Notes under the pieces: model-generated | The model's database searches: none | What the model saw: only the letters and a program-made list of their open reading frames with translations | What the model was told of the DNA's origin: nothing | Made by a program: the position numbers and the translations under genes | In this document: positions 1 through 13,054 of the stretch, piece after piece | Position numbering within the stretch: position 1 is the first letter of the stretch | How the letters are laid out: each line of letters begins with the position of its first letter | Assembly (NCBI GenBank): GCA_030015575.1 | Contig: CM057350.1 | Location: forward strand, 523,458,959 to 523,522,958 | Source of the DNA: Agapanthus africanus | Lineage: Eukaryota; Streptophyta; Magnoliopsida; Asparagales; Amaryllidaceae | Direction of reading: 5' to 3' | DNA: 64,000 nucleotides

Positions 1-1238
1 AGAAATATAAACTAAACTACACTAAATCTAGTGAAGAAAAAGGCATCCTTGGTTGAGCTCAAAACTGGACTATTTATAGGCGGAGAACTGAAACCCTAGG
101 GTCATATTCTGAGCCCCAATACAACTACCCAACTATCCGAAAAAGACGGTCAAAAGATGACACGTCATGGCCGCGGAACCGCCACACAATTCCATATTGG
201 CCGCGGTTCCGCGGTCGTTTGGAGGCAGTATTGAGTCGTTTTTTCCGGGCTTCTCCATGTTGCTTTCTTCTTCTGTTTTACAGGTCCCAAATTACAAAAT
301 GCTTCCAAAATTTCATCAGATTTCAATAGTCCAAAATGGCTTGACTTTTAATTCATTTGACCTTTATCTCCCTCGAGCTCCACGCATCTCTTGAATTTTG
401 TGCTGCCCCCCTCGTGCTCTGTGCTTGACCGAGACACGAATGACCACTGTTATTTGTCTTGTCTCTTGAACTGGTAAGCGGCACTGGACGGATGTAGATG
501 ACCGGGATCCTGATTTTATCTATTTTTGGAAGATGTTCTGGATTTTGGTATAACTGTAGAGATTTTGCATGATTTGCGTTATTTTGGACTGGGAACCTGT
601 AACCTGTAAATATGCAGCAAACACGGATCAAAAGCACCTATCTATAAATAAACGAGCAGAAGAATGGGCAGTATTAAATGTAATATTCTAGTGTGAACAA
701 CCATGCTTCATGATTTCTCTCACTTGGATGAAAGAAATGAAATAATTCACGCAATTTTTCTTATCTCTCCTCACCATCCGTGCTTGAGTTCTTCCTCCTT
801 CTTCTTCATCTTCCTCCTTACGATCTCATGTGTTGAGAATCAAGGGTAGAAGAGAGATAGATATACACTAAGAGAAACTCACTACATCCTAGATACTCTA
901 GATTAGCAACCTAGAGTCTCTAGTTGCTCCACTAGATTTTTAATGTAGAGCTAGAGCCATGAACCATATCTTTCGGGTGGATCATCTTCGACGGAGGAAG
1001 ACCGGCAGTCAAGCTCGATCAAGGAGACCTAAAAGAGCGAAGGAAGAGGGTAGAAGACCGAAGGACACGGATCTTTTGGTAAAACACTCTATCACAGTAG
1101 CTAGAACTCTTTTAGCTTGCCAGTTTCATATTTGGTTTCGATTCTAGGTAGTTGTTTCTAGCGCCAAGTTTCTAAACACCAAAATTTTTCGTTCCGCAAT
1201 GGCCACGGTTAGATGCTAGGGCGCTAGGAACCCCAATA
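1..1238 (+). repeat. 3' part of the Copia-B 5' LTR
   Basis: The stretch ends immediately before a PBS at 1239. A TATA-like TCTATAAATAAAC lies near 640-652 and is followed by a pyrimidine-rich leader, as expected for the R/U5 part of a copia LTR. The last part (about 955-1238) resembles the ends of the other copia LTRs here in general style, for example a 'gaagaccgaaggacacgg' segment. The LTR start is left of the window. Bases 1-640 could include another insertion: a TATA-like CCTATAAATAGTCC reads on the minus strand near 70-85. No coding gene is seen; the small open frames at 167-394 and 959-1147 lack recognisable domains. Confidence 0.6.
171..214. repeat. Inverted repeat CCGCGGAACC / GGTTCCGCGG
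   Basis: Two 10-bp arms (171-180 and 205-214) are perfect reverse complements around a 24-nt spacer. The same GCGGTTCCGCGG word occurs in the leaders of Copia-A (about 8858-8870) and Copia-C (about 54,257-54,270), and a relaxed version in H0 (about 28,567). Confidence 0.7.
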
Positions 1239-1251
1239 TGGTATTAGAGCC
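1239..1251 (+). promoter_or_regulatory. Primer-binding site of Copia-B
   Basis: TGGTATTAGAGCC differs by one base from TGGTATCAGAGCC, the usual plant LTR-retrotransposon PBS complementary to the 3' end of initiator tRNA-Met. It fixes the orientation of the element (plus) and the end of the 5' LTR just upstream. Confidence 0.8.
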
Positions 1252-1385
1252 ACCCAAACATTATAAACTAGTAGTAGAAGATGCTTTAGTTTCAAAATCG
1301 AAAAATTCCGATTTCAAAACCCACTCTCTGTCCACGAAATTTTTGGTCTCTGAAATTTTTTTAAACAAGTGCAGAGACTTACTCT

Positions 1386-3475
1386 TGTAAGTACACGGTA
1401 GCACCCCGGCCGTCTAACAGACGCTAAATGCGGAACAAAAGCTTTTTAACTAGCGCTATCGTATACTATAATCCGGATCTGCCATTAAAGCTAAACTAAC
1501 AAATTACAAAGTGGGTAGAAATGTTATACCGAACGATCTGAGTCCTTCGGTCTTCAACCATCATCCCACGCTTTGTTGCGGCTGCTCCGATCTCCTGAAT
1601 CTCCAGTCTTCTTGTCCATGTGGCACCACGTCGACGGATCTTTAAACGGGCTCCCGCCTCTGAACCGAGGCAACTCGATCATCAAGTTTGCTAAAAGAGA
1701 TGACCAAGATTGATGTAGATAATGAGTAGAACACTTTGTCTCGTTACGTCCAAAGCTATGGACGAACGTTTAATGAAGTTGCCTTTTTAGATAGAATGAA
1801 ATGAGAAATGAACTATCTAATTTTCATGAACCCAAAACCATAATCTTTTTAACCAAAAAATCCTTCTACTTTTCAAGAGGGGGCCGGCCACATTATGTAG
1901 AGGTGGGGGTGAGTGTAGGAACAAAGAAGGTAACCATAAGCAATAATGTATCATGAAGAAATATCTTAGCATAAACAAAATACATTAATGCAATGAATGA
2001 CTCATCTAAACCTAGTCACCACCCAATTAATGCTAATGAATGAGTCACAATCCTTGTCACCAATCTAGAAGCTTCTAGAACCACGACTCACCCTATGACT
2101 TACCCAAGGAAGAAAAAATAAATCCGTATTTAACCGAATGTTGAATACGGGTGATAAAAAACAGGAAACTGGCAACTTCCAGAAGCGATCCTGAAACGAA
2201 TTTCAGGATAACCCCGTAACAGTATAAACATACCCGCATTTGTATTACGACCGAATACAAATGCAACTGAGATAAAGATATTATATCTACACAGTATAAT
2301 ACTTGGATCCGGCTTAAACCAAAGCCTACCAGTATTATCTGCCCGAAATATGACACGTGTGTAAACGCACGTGCATTTTCCGAACCCTGCCATAAAACCA
2401 TACGGCCTCTACAACGTTTCGCCCGAACTTGGGAAACAGTCTTTAGGGGACTCTAATGACTCATCAACACACTAGCACTGGGTATAACCACTAGCACGTC
2501 AGAGGTACAAGCTGTACGTAACGGTTGCCTATGTATTGATTGGAAGGGAAGCTGACGAGCGAACTCATCCAGAAACCCTACTGAGCCTAACAGTGACAAT
2601 ATACATACAGTCCGATCCGTTCATCTATGAGTATCGCATATCGGCCTAGGGGGCTGGTAACGTCAGACCCCCAATAGCGGTATAAGTCGTGTCAGAGAGT
2701 GGCCCAGAACTATCTGAGATACTACTGGAGTACCTACCAGTAAATCTCCTGCCTCGGCCGAGGGCTTTGTGTAATGGCTCTCCTAGACACAGCGCGATCT
2801 CACCCCTAATACCGGGGGAAACGAATCCCCTGCCGATCCGCTCACTTGTCTCCATGTGGCTCGGGACTGTACCCAAAAAAGACCTGTTTGCACGACTCCT
2901 TTGAGCCGTGGTAGGGTAGAAATCAAAGCACAGTGGGAACTCACACGAGACAAATGACGACCTCAGGTCGATGAACTAACCTGTACACATGTCACCAGGG
3001 AACTGCTATCTGACGCTAGGTATAATACCAACTAGCAGGTTCCCGGCGAGTCCTGTCCGGTGTACTCATAACCTAATGAGCACCTGTATACATCTTAGGT
3101 GAACCAACTAACACCAATGGCTTGTGAGACCGGCCAGTGCCCCTCGTCGGGGTCTCGACTGTATACACTAGTCTACTCTGGAGTATCGATGCCCTGTCTC
3201 GAAACTCTCACGACTAGGGACACTTTAAGGATGTGCTTACAGACCCCAGCTCCCACATATATGATCGCCATCATACTGCTGGCAGTCAAGCAAGAATCCT
3301 ATGGGCTCTATCATCATGCAATAGTGAACTAAAGCATATATACGATGATAAATTCAAACCAGATAGCATACTATCATCTCGAGCAAGACTGTCATATCGG
3401 TATAGGTCATGTCTCAATCATTGCAATCACGTACCTGCGATCCAATAATTGTCTTTGAGGGCACTATATCCAAAA
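1386..3475 (-). repeat. 3' LTR of Copia-A
   Basis: Starts on the plus strand with TGTAAGTACACGG and ends ATATCCAAAA next to the PPT complement. It matches 9114-11,202 along its whole length. Short open frames inside (2093-2401, 2646-2904, 3099-3332 and similar) recur in the partner LTR and have no domains; I do not treat them as genes. Confidence 0.9.
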
Positions 3476-3490
3476 ATCTCCCACTTGCAC
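3476..3490 (-). promoter_or_regulatory. Polypurine tract of Copia-A
   Basis: On the minus strand this reads GTGCAAGTGGGAGAT directly before the 3' LTR. The same GCAAGTGGGAGAT precedes the 3' LTRs of Copia-B (19,722-19,736) and Copia-C (about 59,962-59,975), and a one-base variant (GTGAAAGTGGGAGAT) precedes that of Copia-D (62,438-62,452). Confidence 0.85.
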
Positions 3491-6400
3491 TTAAGGCAAA
3501 TTATTGCGATGTCGCATACTCACAGCCTGTGTGATACCGAACATCCAACTCCTCTACTAATCAGTTTCACAAAGCTCGTTTGTAAAACTCTCGTGTTCGA
3601 GAAATAGCCTTAGTGAGTGGATCCGCCCTGATGTTTCTTTCTATGTCTCTCTTAATCTCAAGTTCACGGAGAATGCCATCTCTCGAATTGAGTAATAGGT
3701 GTCTTAGAATATGTCTGGATATCTGATGGGACCTAGTTCATAAATGAACTCCAAATCTAAACTTCCTAGACTGTAGTGATCACTGAACCTAATCAGTATC
3801 CAGCACCATGCCTCCCACAGTATCCACTTGGACCACCTGTCCATAATACTGTCCCTTATCATAGGGAAAACTATAACTCTGACAATCACTCTGTCATCCA
3901 TGTCACCTTTGAAGTCTGGAATGATAACCGTCTCCCGAAGGAGGCTGCCGTCGTCAATTCCGTAGAACATGCACTTATGTTCTAAAAAATGCTTCCTTAT
4001 GTTTCTCCAGCATTGGATTAATATAAACTTATCGCATCTAGTGCAAAAACAACATCTGGTGTGGTACTTGACTTCTCACGATTGACTCAATTGCCTAAGC
4101 AAGTGATCTGCCAATCATGCACATCCCTCTCCCCTTTAGTCTGTAAGACACTTTTAGAGAGGGTGACTCCATCACCTGCAGGTACACTACCATGCCAGGA
4201 GTCATTTATTCTAAAATACCATTAGAATACTGTCAAAGTACCCAGATTGGGAAACTACCCAATTCTAGATCTAAAACCATAGATCTAGAAACCAAAATGT
4301 CTGATATTATATCCATATCCTGTCCGGAGAAACAACTGTGTGACGACCACAGTACAACCGATCGTAGTATAGGAATTTTACTTCCTACTCTGTGTATGTC
4401 ATCCAAATACCAGGACATCACAGCTTACTACCTTCTTAACAGATCCATCCCCTATTCTGATGAAGTCAAACCCATGACTGTCGCATCAAAAATAGATGAT
4501 CTTATCTCCGCTATATCTGCTCAAGCCTATAAATAGACATAAGCTACTTGACCACTATGCTTCCACTGCTCCCACTGACTACGACAACCCTCTGGCAGAA
4601 TAATATATAAGTACACTTCTAAAGCTAGTTTAGAACGACGCTATACTTATCCTCCTGCCGGGTCTCATAGTCTGGAACAACAGTAGTGTCAAGTTTGGGT
4701 AAACTAGAACCTCCCTGTCACCGTCCTTGAAGCTACCGGAGTATCTCTCGGGTGTCTGAGGTTACCCACCATATCTGCGGAGTGGCTATTGGAATGTCAA
4801 ACCTGATTGAATATATAGGTCCTATTAAATTTTCTGTAATCGTTTGCGGTTCTGGAATCACTTCCAGTTCTACCATACTCCCACTACTGTTTTCTGAAAA
4901 AATCCATTTTACTAAAACTATGGCGAGTCAAGAACAATATCACTATTGATCTTCCAGATGGTAGAAAATCAACCCTCGACATAGCCCGGATCAACCCACA
5001 AACTGCTATTACAGAAACGTGCCTTGAGTTATCCAGAGTCTGGTTTTAAGCATAAGCCGGACAACTCCCTGTATCTTAACATCGTTCAGATATGAACCAT
5101 TCAATATACAATATAGAAATATAGGCACTTATTTAATTGGAACCAGATCTTAATCATGCAGCTGTCTCCAGTGCATATCAACTTAATGGTGAGAGACTAA
5201 TCAACATTACTCAACTTAGGAATACATCCAACTATGAGTAATCTGAAAGAGAAACAAGTTTCTCAAAAAACATTACTATCATCTGAATACCAATTACAAG
5301 AATCTACATCTTCGATCTCTTTGAAGAATCCTGATACTTGCGACATTTGGTTCTCTACTTTATTCTTATACCCACAACTTCTCAAAACATAGACCTTGTA
5401 TTTCTACAAAACACTTGTCTAAAAACTAGAGAAGTCATAAGTAAACAGAACATAGTACGAGGACCTACCCCTTTGTCCTGATGGACACTGGACAATATAC
5501 AATACTCTGTATAAGTCCGCTGAGTTGAATAACTCAAAACATGTGCATCGTAGGTTGAAAACTGTACTTATGGTTAAGAACTACTCCATTGTTCAATGCT
5601 CCTTACCCAATCGTATCTGACATAGGTAAATGTCACGGACATAATCTCAAAAAGTTATATCTCACTTTACAAAAATAAACGTACAGATATATCATTTTGA
5701 AATTGGTGCACAACAACGGATATTCAAAACCAAATACATGTCGTCTGGCAAAAACTCAGGCGACTTCCTCAAATATCACCAATTACGACGAATTCCGATA
5801 TAATGAGGATGATCACCTTATTCCCAATAACCTACTCCTACTCATCATCTGTAAAACCATACAGATATGAGAATAAAACCTGGTAAATACATACCCTGGA
5901 GTAAGTATCTAATCGGGAAATCAGTTTTCCTTTAACAATGCACTGAAACATGAAAATGTTTCGTAGGAGTATCCTGGTATTCATAGTAATGCCTCTTCCA
6001 TAATACAATTCTTGACTTTAACCGTATATTTCATTGCCATCTCTCCAAATCCCTTTATTTGTCTTTATTCATTACCTTCTGTACACCAACGTTAGGCTAA
6101 ATGGTTTTCTTCCTTCCCTACCGTTCGGCACCAGCCTATGGTTTGGAAGAAGACTATCCAGTAAGCATAATAGGTGCACTCTCCTAATCCTAGGAGTACT
6201 CGCAACTTGAGAGAAGGTGATGATAAAAGATAACTGAATAATACCTTATTCTATTTCTCCCGAACTGGGAAAAAAGACAAAGGTGAAATAGGAGTGGCGA
6301 TGAAGTACGCGGTTTGATCGTGAATGATAACAGTCGCAATTTACTTTGCCCTCTTTCTAATCCCTTTATTTTGTCTTTAGTTATTACCTTCTGTACACCC

Positions 6401-6860
6401 TACTTAGGCTAATTGGTTTTCGTCATTCCCTACCTTTCGGCACCAGCCTATGGTTTGGAATTTAGACTATCCAATAAGCGTAATAGGTGTACTCTCCTAA
6501 ACTAAGGAGCCCTCGCAACCAGAGAGAAGGTGATAATAAAAGATAACTGAATAAACCAATTCTATTTCTCCTGAACCTGGATCCATCCTCGAAGTAGTAC
6601 CTTCGAGTTCGTATATAACCATACGATGGATCTATCCAATGGAAGTGGATGTCCGTAGTAATACGGGGTGTTCTAAGAAATACAAAGGGTAAAAGAAGGA
6701 GCGGCAATGACTTATGCAACTTTAGACAATCCAAAAGCCAGTATTAAGAAGGTTCGGTCAACTTGGTCACTGAGTCATAGTCTAGGGTCGGTCAAAGGTC
6801 ACTGCCAAAGAGAGAGAGAGAAAAGAAACACTCTGCGTGCACTCTAACCTAGATCAGAAT
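3491..6860 (-). pseudogene. Degenerate copia gag-pol of Copia-A
   Basis: No long reading frame survives, but landmarks read on the minus strand in the right order. Near 3590-3640 is the end of RNase H, with the ADPLTK motif that closes plant copia polyproteins. At 4398-4409 is a reverse transcriptase YLDD within WYLDDIHRVGSKIPIL. At about 4730-4790 is the proline-rich linker ending PERY that separates integrase from RT. The distance from linker to ADPLTK is about 1.1 kb, against about 1.5 kb in Copia-B, so RT/RNase H has lost sequence. Between about 4800 and 6800 I could not place integrase or protease motifs with confidence. Confidence 0.7.
6040..6700. repeat. Imperfect tandem duplication, unit about 310 bp, within Copia-A
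   Basis: The segment from about 6051 (CCCTTTATTTGTC) recurs from about 6362 (CCCTTTATTTTGTC). Both copies share TTACCTTCTGTACACC, CGGCACCAGCCTATGG and GAGAGAAGGTGATRATAAAAG in the same order. The second copy carries about 100 extra bases (about 6585-6675) before the shared tail. It lies in the gag/protease-proximal part of Copia-A, and I see no equivalent in Copia-B or -C. Confidence 0.75.
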
Positions 6861-9099
6861 GGTTATCACTTTATCTAATCAGGAAACCTCCCACTGTAAT
6901 CTCAAATTCTCCTCCAAACCTGAAAGAAGAATTAGTCGGGATCACCCGAAGAGTAAACTAACTCATCAGTGGGAATCGGGATCCAACTCTCATCGCATGA
7001 TAACTCGATGGAAGACACTCAAGTTATCACACTCCAGAAGGTATGCGCAAACTTAGCAAGTTTCAGTTTCTTTAGAAACTCCCGATATGATTTTTACCTC
7101 ATGCTCTTTTGACCTTGACGAAAGCCAAAAAATCATAAGTCACATGTCAAGTTCTACCCGTCATTGTCCAGGTCAATTTGAACCCACCCGTACAAGCCCT
7201 TGACGAAGGCCAACAAGGTTATACGACTGTCCCAAACCAACACATCTATCTATGCAACAAATGAATACCCCAGCAGCTACCAAACACTATGCCTTGACGA
7301 AGGCCAACAAACATAGCTTGAATACTACTGACCATCCATAAGAAATGACGGAGGGCTACGGAAAGTTTTTGGCGAAAAACCTTTAACGTAATGAACTTGA
7401 TCTCGTTGAAGGAACCTGATAGCTTTTTATAAAATATAGTGGCGAAAACCTTTTGCTAAAGAGGTCACTCCCGGTGAAGGGATCTCGGCTCTTTCCTCGT
7501 GGAATGAGGTGCAGGATATTCTAACTGAATACTGCGATGCAAAGCAACTTGTAATCGACTATAGTGAAGTTATTACCCTGACGTAAACTTCTGCCCAAGG
7601 GGTCACTCCCGGTGAAGGGATATCGGCCCTTGTCTCGTCGAATGAGGTGCAGGATATTCCAACTGAATATCACTATGCGAAACAAAAGGAAATATCTTTG
7701 TAATAACACCTTTTAAAAATTGTTCCAACAATATCAAATATAGGTTTGTTTTATCCTTGCATTGATAAGAATCAATGCAGTCCCATCAATCAATCACACC
7801 AGAAAAGAACGAAAAAATATAATATACGTATATGCCATCCGCATTCGCCACTGGGTCCCGTCATCACCCGTTAGGTTACTTAACTAACGACAGAGCGGGG
7901 ACTGGACTAGCGCGGGTGTAAAACATATACAACATCTAATAGTATATATACCAATATACAATAATCGCTCCAGGCGTGATAATATGCAACATTACAGAAA
8001 AAGTAATAAGCATCACAGAACAATACAGATAATCTGGGATCCCCGGGTTTCACAGAGCCGCTACTGAAACCCGACGTTCCCGTGGTCGTGTGGATAGCCT
8101 GTGCAATGAAACCTAGACCCCTACGGGTGTGGCAAGTTACCCGCCAAAACCTGAAGCGAGGCAGCCCCCTACAGCAAAATGAATGGACCACCCAGCACTT
8201 CACGGAATCCGGTAACTTGAGCATCCCTCGTTGGGTCAACCTGTACCCCCTACGAGTGCGGCGAATAGTCTGCCAATTCTAGAGTGAGGCCCCTCTGCCT
8301 CTCAAAGCCATGAGATACGGACCCGTTGCCCACCAGAACCCGGCTATCCGTGCACTCCGTCGTGGGGTAAACCTAGTACAGAAATAAAAAAATGTACAAC
8401 GGGTACATCGACCTCAGCCTGGTCGTGCCCCAAAAGAATATTATACAAACAGGCAGTGACGGCAGTCCACATGTTGGACGCTCGCCCCGCAATATCAAAT
8501 GTACAAATAAATCCAAACTGCACTACCATTGCACACTGCTATCCACCACGACAAATCCGCAACATCACAGCACAACACAGAACATCAACGCGAATGTCAC
8601 GTTCGTAAATCCGTCTAAAAGAACTATAGCAATTAGACGCAATTTACCGCTCAAATGACATTCCCGGTCGGAGATATAATGTAAATACTGCAAACTAACA
8701 AGTTTAAAATTTCGATCGACAAAACTTCCCGAAGTGGGCCCCACGTACATCTGTTGTACAGTAATAAAATCTGGGCCTAAAAGAACAGTACCAGAAACCA
8801 CAATTTCCAACAAAGAAACACCAGAAGAAAAATGGCCAAGTGAGTCACCAAGACTGCAGCGGTTCCGCGGTCAAAGCTAGGCTTTGACCGCGTTTCCGCG
8901 GCCGTACGGTCGATTCACTTGATCGTTTTTCTTCTGTTTTCTTATAAAAGCCTGCTTGATTTTCTGGTATGGTCAAAATTATTTTTAGACCCCTTTTAAA
9001 ATCGACAGAAACTTTAGACTTGGAATTTGCGGTTTTTCGAAAATTTGTTCGATCGATGTTTTAAATGCGTTAGAACAAGTTAGTAAAGCTTAATGGTGA
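6861..9099 (-). other. Untranslated leader of Copia-A with conserved hairpins
   Basis: This non-coding region between PBS and gag is collinear with Copia-B 14,445-16,396 and Copia-C about 55,420-57,170. It holds four hairpin types (plus-strand positions of the arms): type A at 8254-8285/8333-8357 and 8124-8150/8204-8226; type B at 8044-8052/8065-8073; the CGTTAG/CTAACG hairpin near 7869-7892; and two copies of type D at 7458-7463/7489-7494 and 7596-7601/7627-7632. A strong 11-bp inverted repeat with a 3-nt loop (8867-8877/8881-8891) sits nearer the PBS. Open frames here (such as 7907-8239) have no recognisable domain. Confidence 0.7.
8867..8891. repeat. Perfect 11-bp hairpin in the Copia-A leader
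   Basis: GCGGTCAAAGC, a TAG loop, then GCTTTGACCGC. It is flanked by GGTTCCGCGG on the left and TTCCGCGGCC on the right, so the GC-rich word is repeated around the hairpin. Confidence 0.85.
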
Positions 9100-9113
9100 G
9101 GCTCTGATACCAC
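9100..9113 (-). promoter_or_regulatory. Primer-binding site of Copia-A
   Basis: On the minus strand GTGGTATCAGAGCC follows the LTR end (…GTACTTACA). It contains the canonical TGGTATCAGAGC complementary to initiator tRNA-Met. Confidence 0.9.
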
Positions 9114-11202
9114 TGTAAGTACACGGTAGCGCCCCGGCCGTCTAACAGACACCAAATGCGGAACAAAAACTTTTTAACTGGCGCTATCGTATACTATAAC
9201 CCAGATCTGCCATTAAAGCTAAACTAACAAACTACAAAGTGGGTAGAAATGTTATACCGAATGATCCGAGTCCTTCGGTCTTCAACCATCATCCTACGCT
9301 TTGTTGCAGCTGCTCCGATCTCCTGAATCTCCAGTCTTCTCGTCCAGGTGGCACCACATCGACGGATCTTTAAACGGGCTCCCGCCTCTGAACCGAGGCA
9401 ACTCGATCATCAAGTTTGCTAAAAGAGATAACCTAGATTGATGTAGAGAATGAGTAAAACACTTTGTCTCGTTACGTCCAAACCTATGGACGAACGGTTA
9501 ATGAAGTTGCCTTTTTGGATAGAATGAAATGAGAAATGAACTATCTAATTTTCATGAACCCAAAACCATAATCTTTTTAACCAAAAATTCCTTCTACTTT
9601 TCAAGAGGGGGCCGGCCACATTATGTAGAGGTGGGGGTGAGTGTAGGAACAAGGAAGGTAACCATAAGCAATAATGTATCATGAAGAAATATCTTAGCAC
9701 AAACAAAATGCATTAATGCAATGAATGACTCATCTAAACCTAGTCACCACCCAATTAATGCTAATGAATGAGTCACAATCCTTGTCACCAATCTAGAAGC
9801 TTCTAGAACCACAACTCACCCTATGACTCACCCAAGGAAGAAAAGATAAATCCGTATTTAATCGAATGTTAAATACGGGTGATAGAAAACAGGAAACTGG
9901 CAACTTCCAGAAGCGATCCTGAAACAAATTTCAGGATAACCCCGTAACAGTATAAACATACCCGCATTTGTATTACGACCAAATACAAATGCAACTGAGA
10001 TAAAGATATTATATCTACACAGTATAATACTTGGATCCGGCTTAAACCAAAGCCTACCAGTATTATCTGCCCGAAATATGACACGTGCGTAAACGCACGT
10101 GCATTTTCCGAACCCTGCCATAAAACCATACGGCCTCTACAACGTTTCGTCCGAACTTGGGAAACTGTCTGTGGGGGATTCGAATGACTCATCAACACAC
10201 TGGCACTGGGTACAACCACTAGCACGTCAGAGGTACAAGCTGTACGTAACGGTTGCCTATGTGTTGATTGGAAGGGAAGCTGACGAGCGAACTCATCCAG
10301 AAACCCTACTGAGCCTAACAGTGACAATATACATACAGTCCAGTCCGTTCGTCTATGAGTATCGGATATCGGCCTAGGGGGCTGGTAACGTCAGACCCCC
10401 AATAGTGATATAAGTCGTGTCAGAGAGTGGCCCAGAACACCCTGAGATACTACTGGAGTACCTACCAGTAAATCTCCTACCTCGGCCGAGGGCTTTGTGT
10501 AATGGCTCTCCTAGACACAGCGCGATCTCACCCCCAATACCGAGAGAGACGAATTCCCTTCCGATCCGCTCACTTGCCTCCATGTGGCTCGGGACTGTAC
10601 CCAAAAAAGACCTGTTTGCACGACTCCTTTGAGCCGTGGTAAGGTAGAAATCAAAGCACAGTGGGAACTCACACGAGACAAATGACGACCTCAGGTCGAT
10701 GAACTAACCTGTACACATGTTACCAGGGAACTGCTATCTGACGCTGGTATAATACCAACTAGCAGGTTCCCGGCGAGTCCTGTCCGTTGTACTCATAACC
10801 TAATAAGCATCCGTATACATCTTAGGTGAAACAACCAACACCAATGGCTTGTGAGACTGGCCACCGCCCCTCGTCGGGGTCTCGACTGTATACACTAGTC
10901 TACTCTGGAGTATCGATGCCCTATCTCGAAACTCCCACGACTAGGGACACTTTAAGGATGTGCTTACAGACCCCAGCTCCCACATATATGATCGCCATCA
11001 TACTGCTGGCAGTCAAGCAAGAATCCTATGGGCTCTATCATCATGCAATAGTGAACTAAGGAATATATACGATGATAAAGTCAAACCAGATAGCATACTA
11101 TCATCTCGAGCAAGACTGTCATATCGGTATAGGTCCTGTTTCAATCATTGCAATCACGTATCTATGATCTAATAATTGACTTTGAGGGCACTATATCCAA
11201 CA
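9114..11202 (-). repeat. 5' LTR of Copia-A
   Basis: Collinear partner of 1386-3475. On the minus strand it starts TGTTGGATATAG and ends TACTTACA, followed by the PBS. Within it 9858-10,327 and 10,374-10,632 contain the same short frames as the other LTR. Confidence 0.92.
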
Positions 11203-11207
11203 ACTCT

Positions 11208-11581
11208 AGACATGTATGTGACACACGATGAAAACGAGGCCATTCCATCAAGGTTGGGCCGGCCAAATCCCCAGAATCCCCAATTCTGGCGGTTTACTAT
11301 TCACCTCTGTACCTCGTTTTCATCCATTAACTTGGGTTTTGTAAATTGGTATTTTTGGTCTTGTTTGATTTGCCCCAAATTTCACTTAGTGTTATCTTTG
11401 CTTTGGGCCAACTTGGAAAGTTTCAAAACTTAAAATTTTGCATCGTTGATATCTGTGATGTAGTGTATGTGTTTTTCAAACGTCGTCTATTTTCTATATG
11501 TCATTTAGACTGGGTTGCACATATTTTCTTATACTGTTATGATATTGTTATCTGTGATGGTTTCTTCAGATTTTTGTGTGG
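11208..11581 (+). other. Copia-B leader segment between two insertions
   Basis: Non-coding, T-rich sequence that continues the Copia-B leader after the Copia-A insertion and resumes at 14,445 after G1a. The join GGTTTCTTCAGATTTTTGTGTGG to TTTGGGATAGCC parallels the Copia-A leader around 8540-8575. The open frames at 11,176-11,612 show no domain. Confidence 0.65.
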
Positions 11582-13017
11582 TGTCACGCTCCGCTTCCCA
11601 GTGTACGGGTAAGGAGACATGACTAGGCCCATTACGTATTTACTCAGAAGTAAACACGCTAAGTGTAATAAGCAATATAATAAATGTTCACAAAAAATGA
11701 CAAGAGATGTAAATGAACGGCAACTTTTATTTATTAAACATTTCTTTATAATACGATTGAAAAGTAAATACAATGATGAAAGCAATGCCTAAACAATGGC
11801 ATGAACATGAAAGTAAAGTATATACAAGAGTTTAGAGCTCGGGGTCCTCGCTGAACTGATCCAAGTCCTCTGAACTGGGCTCGATCTCTAATGAGTCGGA
11901 TCCTCCTGACAACATTCCAAACAAAGAAGAAAGAAAAAATGTCATCAACGAACAATCGCTCGGTAAGTCCCAAAGAGAGATAGAAATAAAGTAGACAGAT
12001 AAGAGAGTATAACTGGTAGTGTTTAATTATAATGTTAACGCAGTTGTTTGTAGCTTTGTACAGAATATGCCAGTGTATACGAGTGGAGTCCAACTATTCT
12101 GTGGACTAAGGTATACGGAGCAGAAGGAACTGTTAAGCGACGGAACAATAGCAATGGATATTCAGGTTAAGTGTATTAAAGTGACCGTCTCATGCCACTT
12201 CTAACACATTCCGTACCAGTCTACCCCTTTAAAACCCCGTAATATCATTTGTATTGATTGTATTGTTTTATAGTAAATTGTAGATGGACTTGCCAAAACC
12301 ATGATATCAGTAATCATGTAAAAGGAAAGGATATAAACGGATAGTCATGCACACCAGTCAAATGTATATCCATGGTTCGGTCAAATCATGTTCATGTTGA
12401 TATAGATTGAATTCTGGTATAAATGGATTCATATTGAATTGGAGTTATACTTGAATCATATTCAAGGATAGATTGATTCAGATTAGACTGAGACTCTGTC
12501 TGAGTTAGACACTTAAACAGAATTTATGTCCTGAATTAGTTTTAGTGTTATCGGTAACTGCTGCACATGGACGGCAGGGTTTGTGTCTTTTTCCAAGACA
12601 ATTACCGTATTGATAACACCGTTTTTAGTTTGTTTACCTTAGATAGGCAAGCACCCATATTCTCCGCCTCCTTGAGGCTCAAGAGAACTGGTCCTGCTTA
12701 AACCTATATTTACTAGGGTCCTTATTGTAAATTAATATAACTTGAGGGGGTTTTATGAAAAATAGTTTTGATATATTTTCAAAATAAAGCTCAAGTATTT
12801 ATTTATTGTCTTTAGGGTTTTTCATGGATGTAATTTTTATAATATGAAGTTTTCTAGTGGATAGAACCAAGATTGCATTGTATATGGTATTTTAATGTAA
12901 TATTGGAATCGTATTGAATTGTAATGGTAGTTTCATGAAATTTGTGATTCTTTTGATTTAGAAAACATGGAATATATATATTGTATATTTAAAATAGATA
13001 TTTTGATAATATTTATA

Positions 13018-13018
13018 T

Positions 13019-13053
<35 letters not shown>
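13018..13053. repeat. (AT)n microsatellite
   Basis: About 17 uninterrupted AT dinucleotides inside G1a. The AT run is not present at the matching place in G1b or G1c. Confidence 0.95.

Positions 13054-13054
<1 letters not shown>

Larger units (their letters stand above)
1386..11202 (-). mobile_element. Copia-A: complete minus-strand Ty1/copia element with degenerate pol
   Basis: A 9,817-bp element flanked by a perfect 5-bp TSD, ACTCT (1381-1385 and 11,203-11,207). On the minus strand it begins TGTTGGATATAG and ends TTACA. The two LTRs (1386-3475 and 9114-11,202; 2,090 and 2,089 bp) are collinear with few differences. The PPT abuts the left LTR and the PBS the right LTR, so the element reads leftward. 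Its pol is heavily damaged although the LTRs look alike, suggesting the copy was already defective when it inserted. It interrupts the leader of Copia-B. Confidence 0.93.

Noticed and set aside
4192..4536. A 114-codon plus-strand frame repeated at 63,151-63,492
   Set aside because: It is antisense to the RT region (YLDD on the minus strand) of Copia-A and Copia-D; the similarity is element homology.
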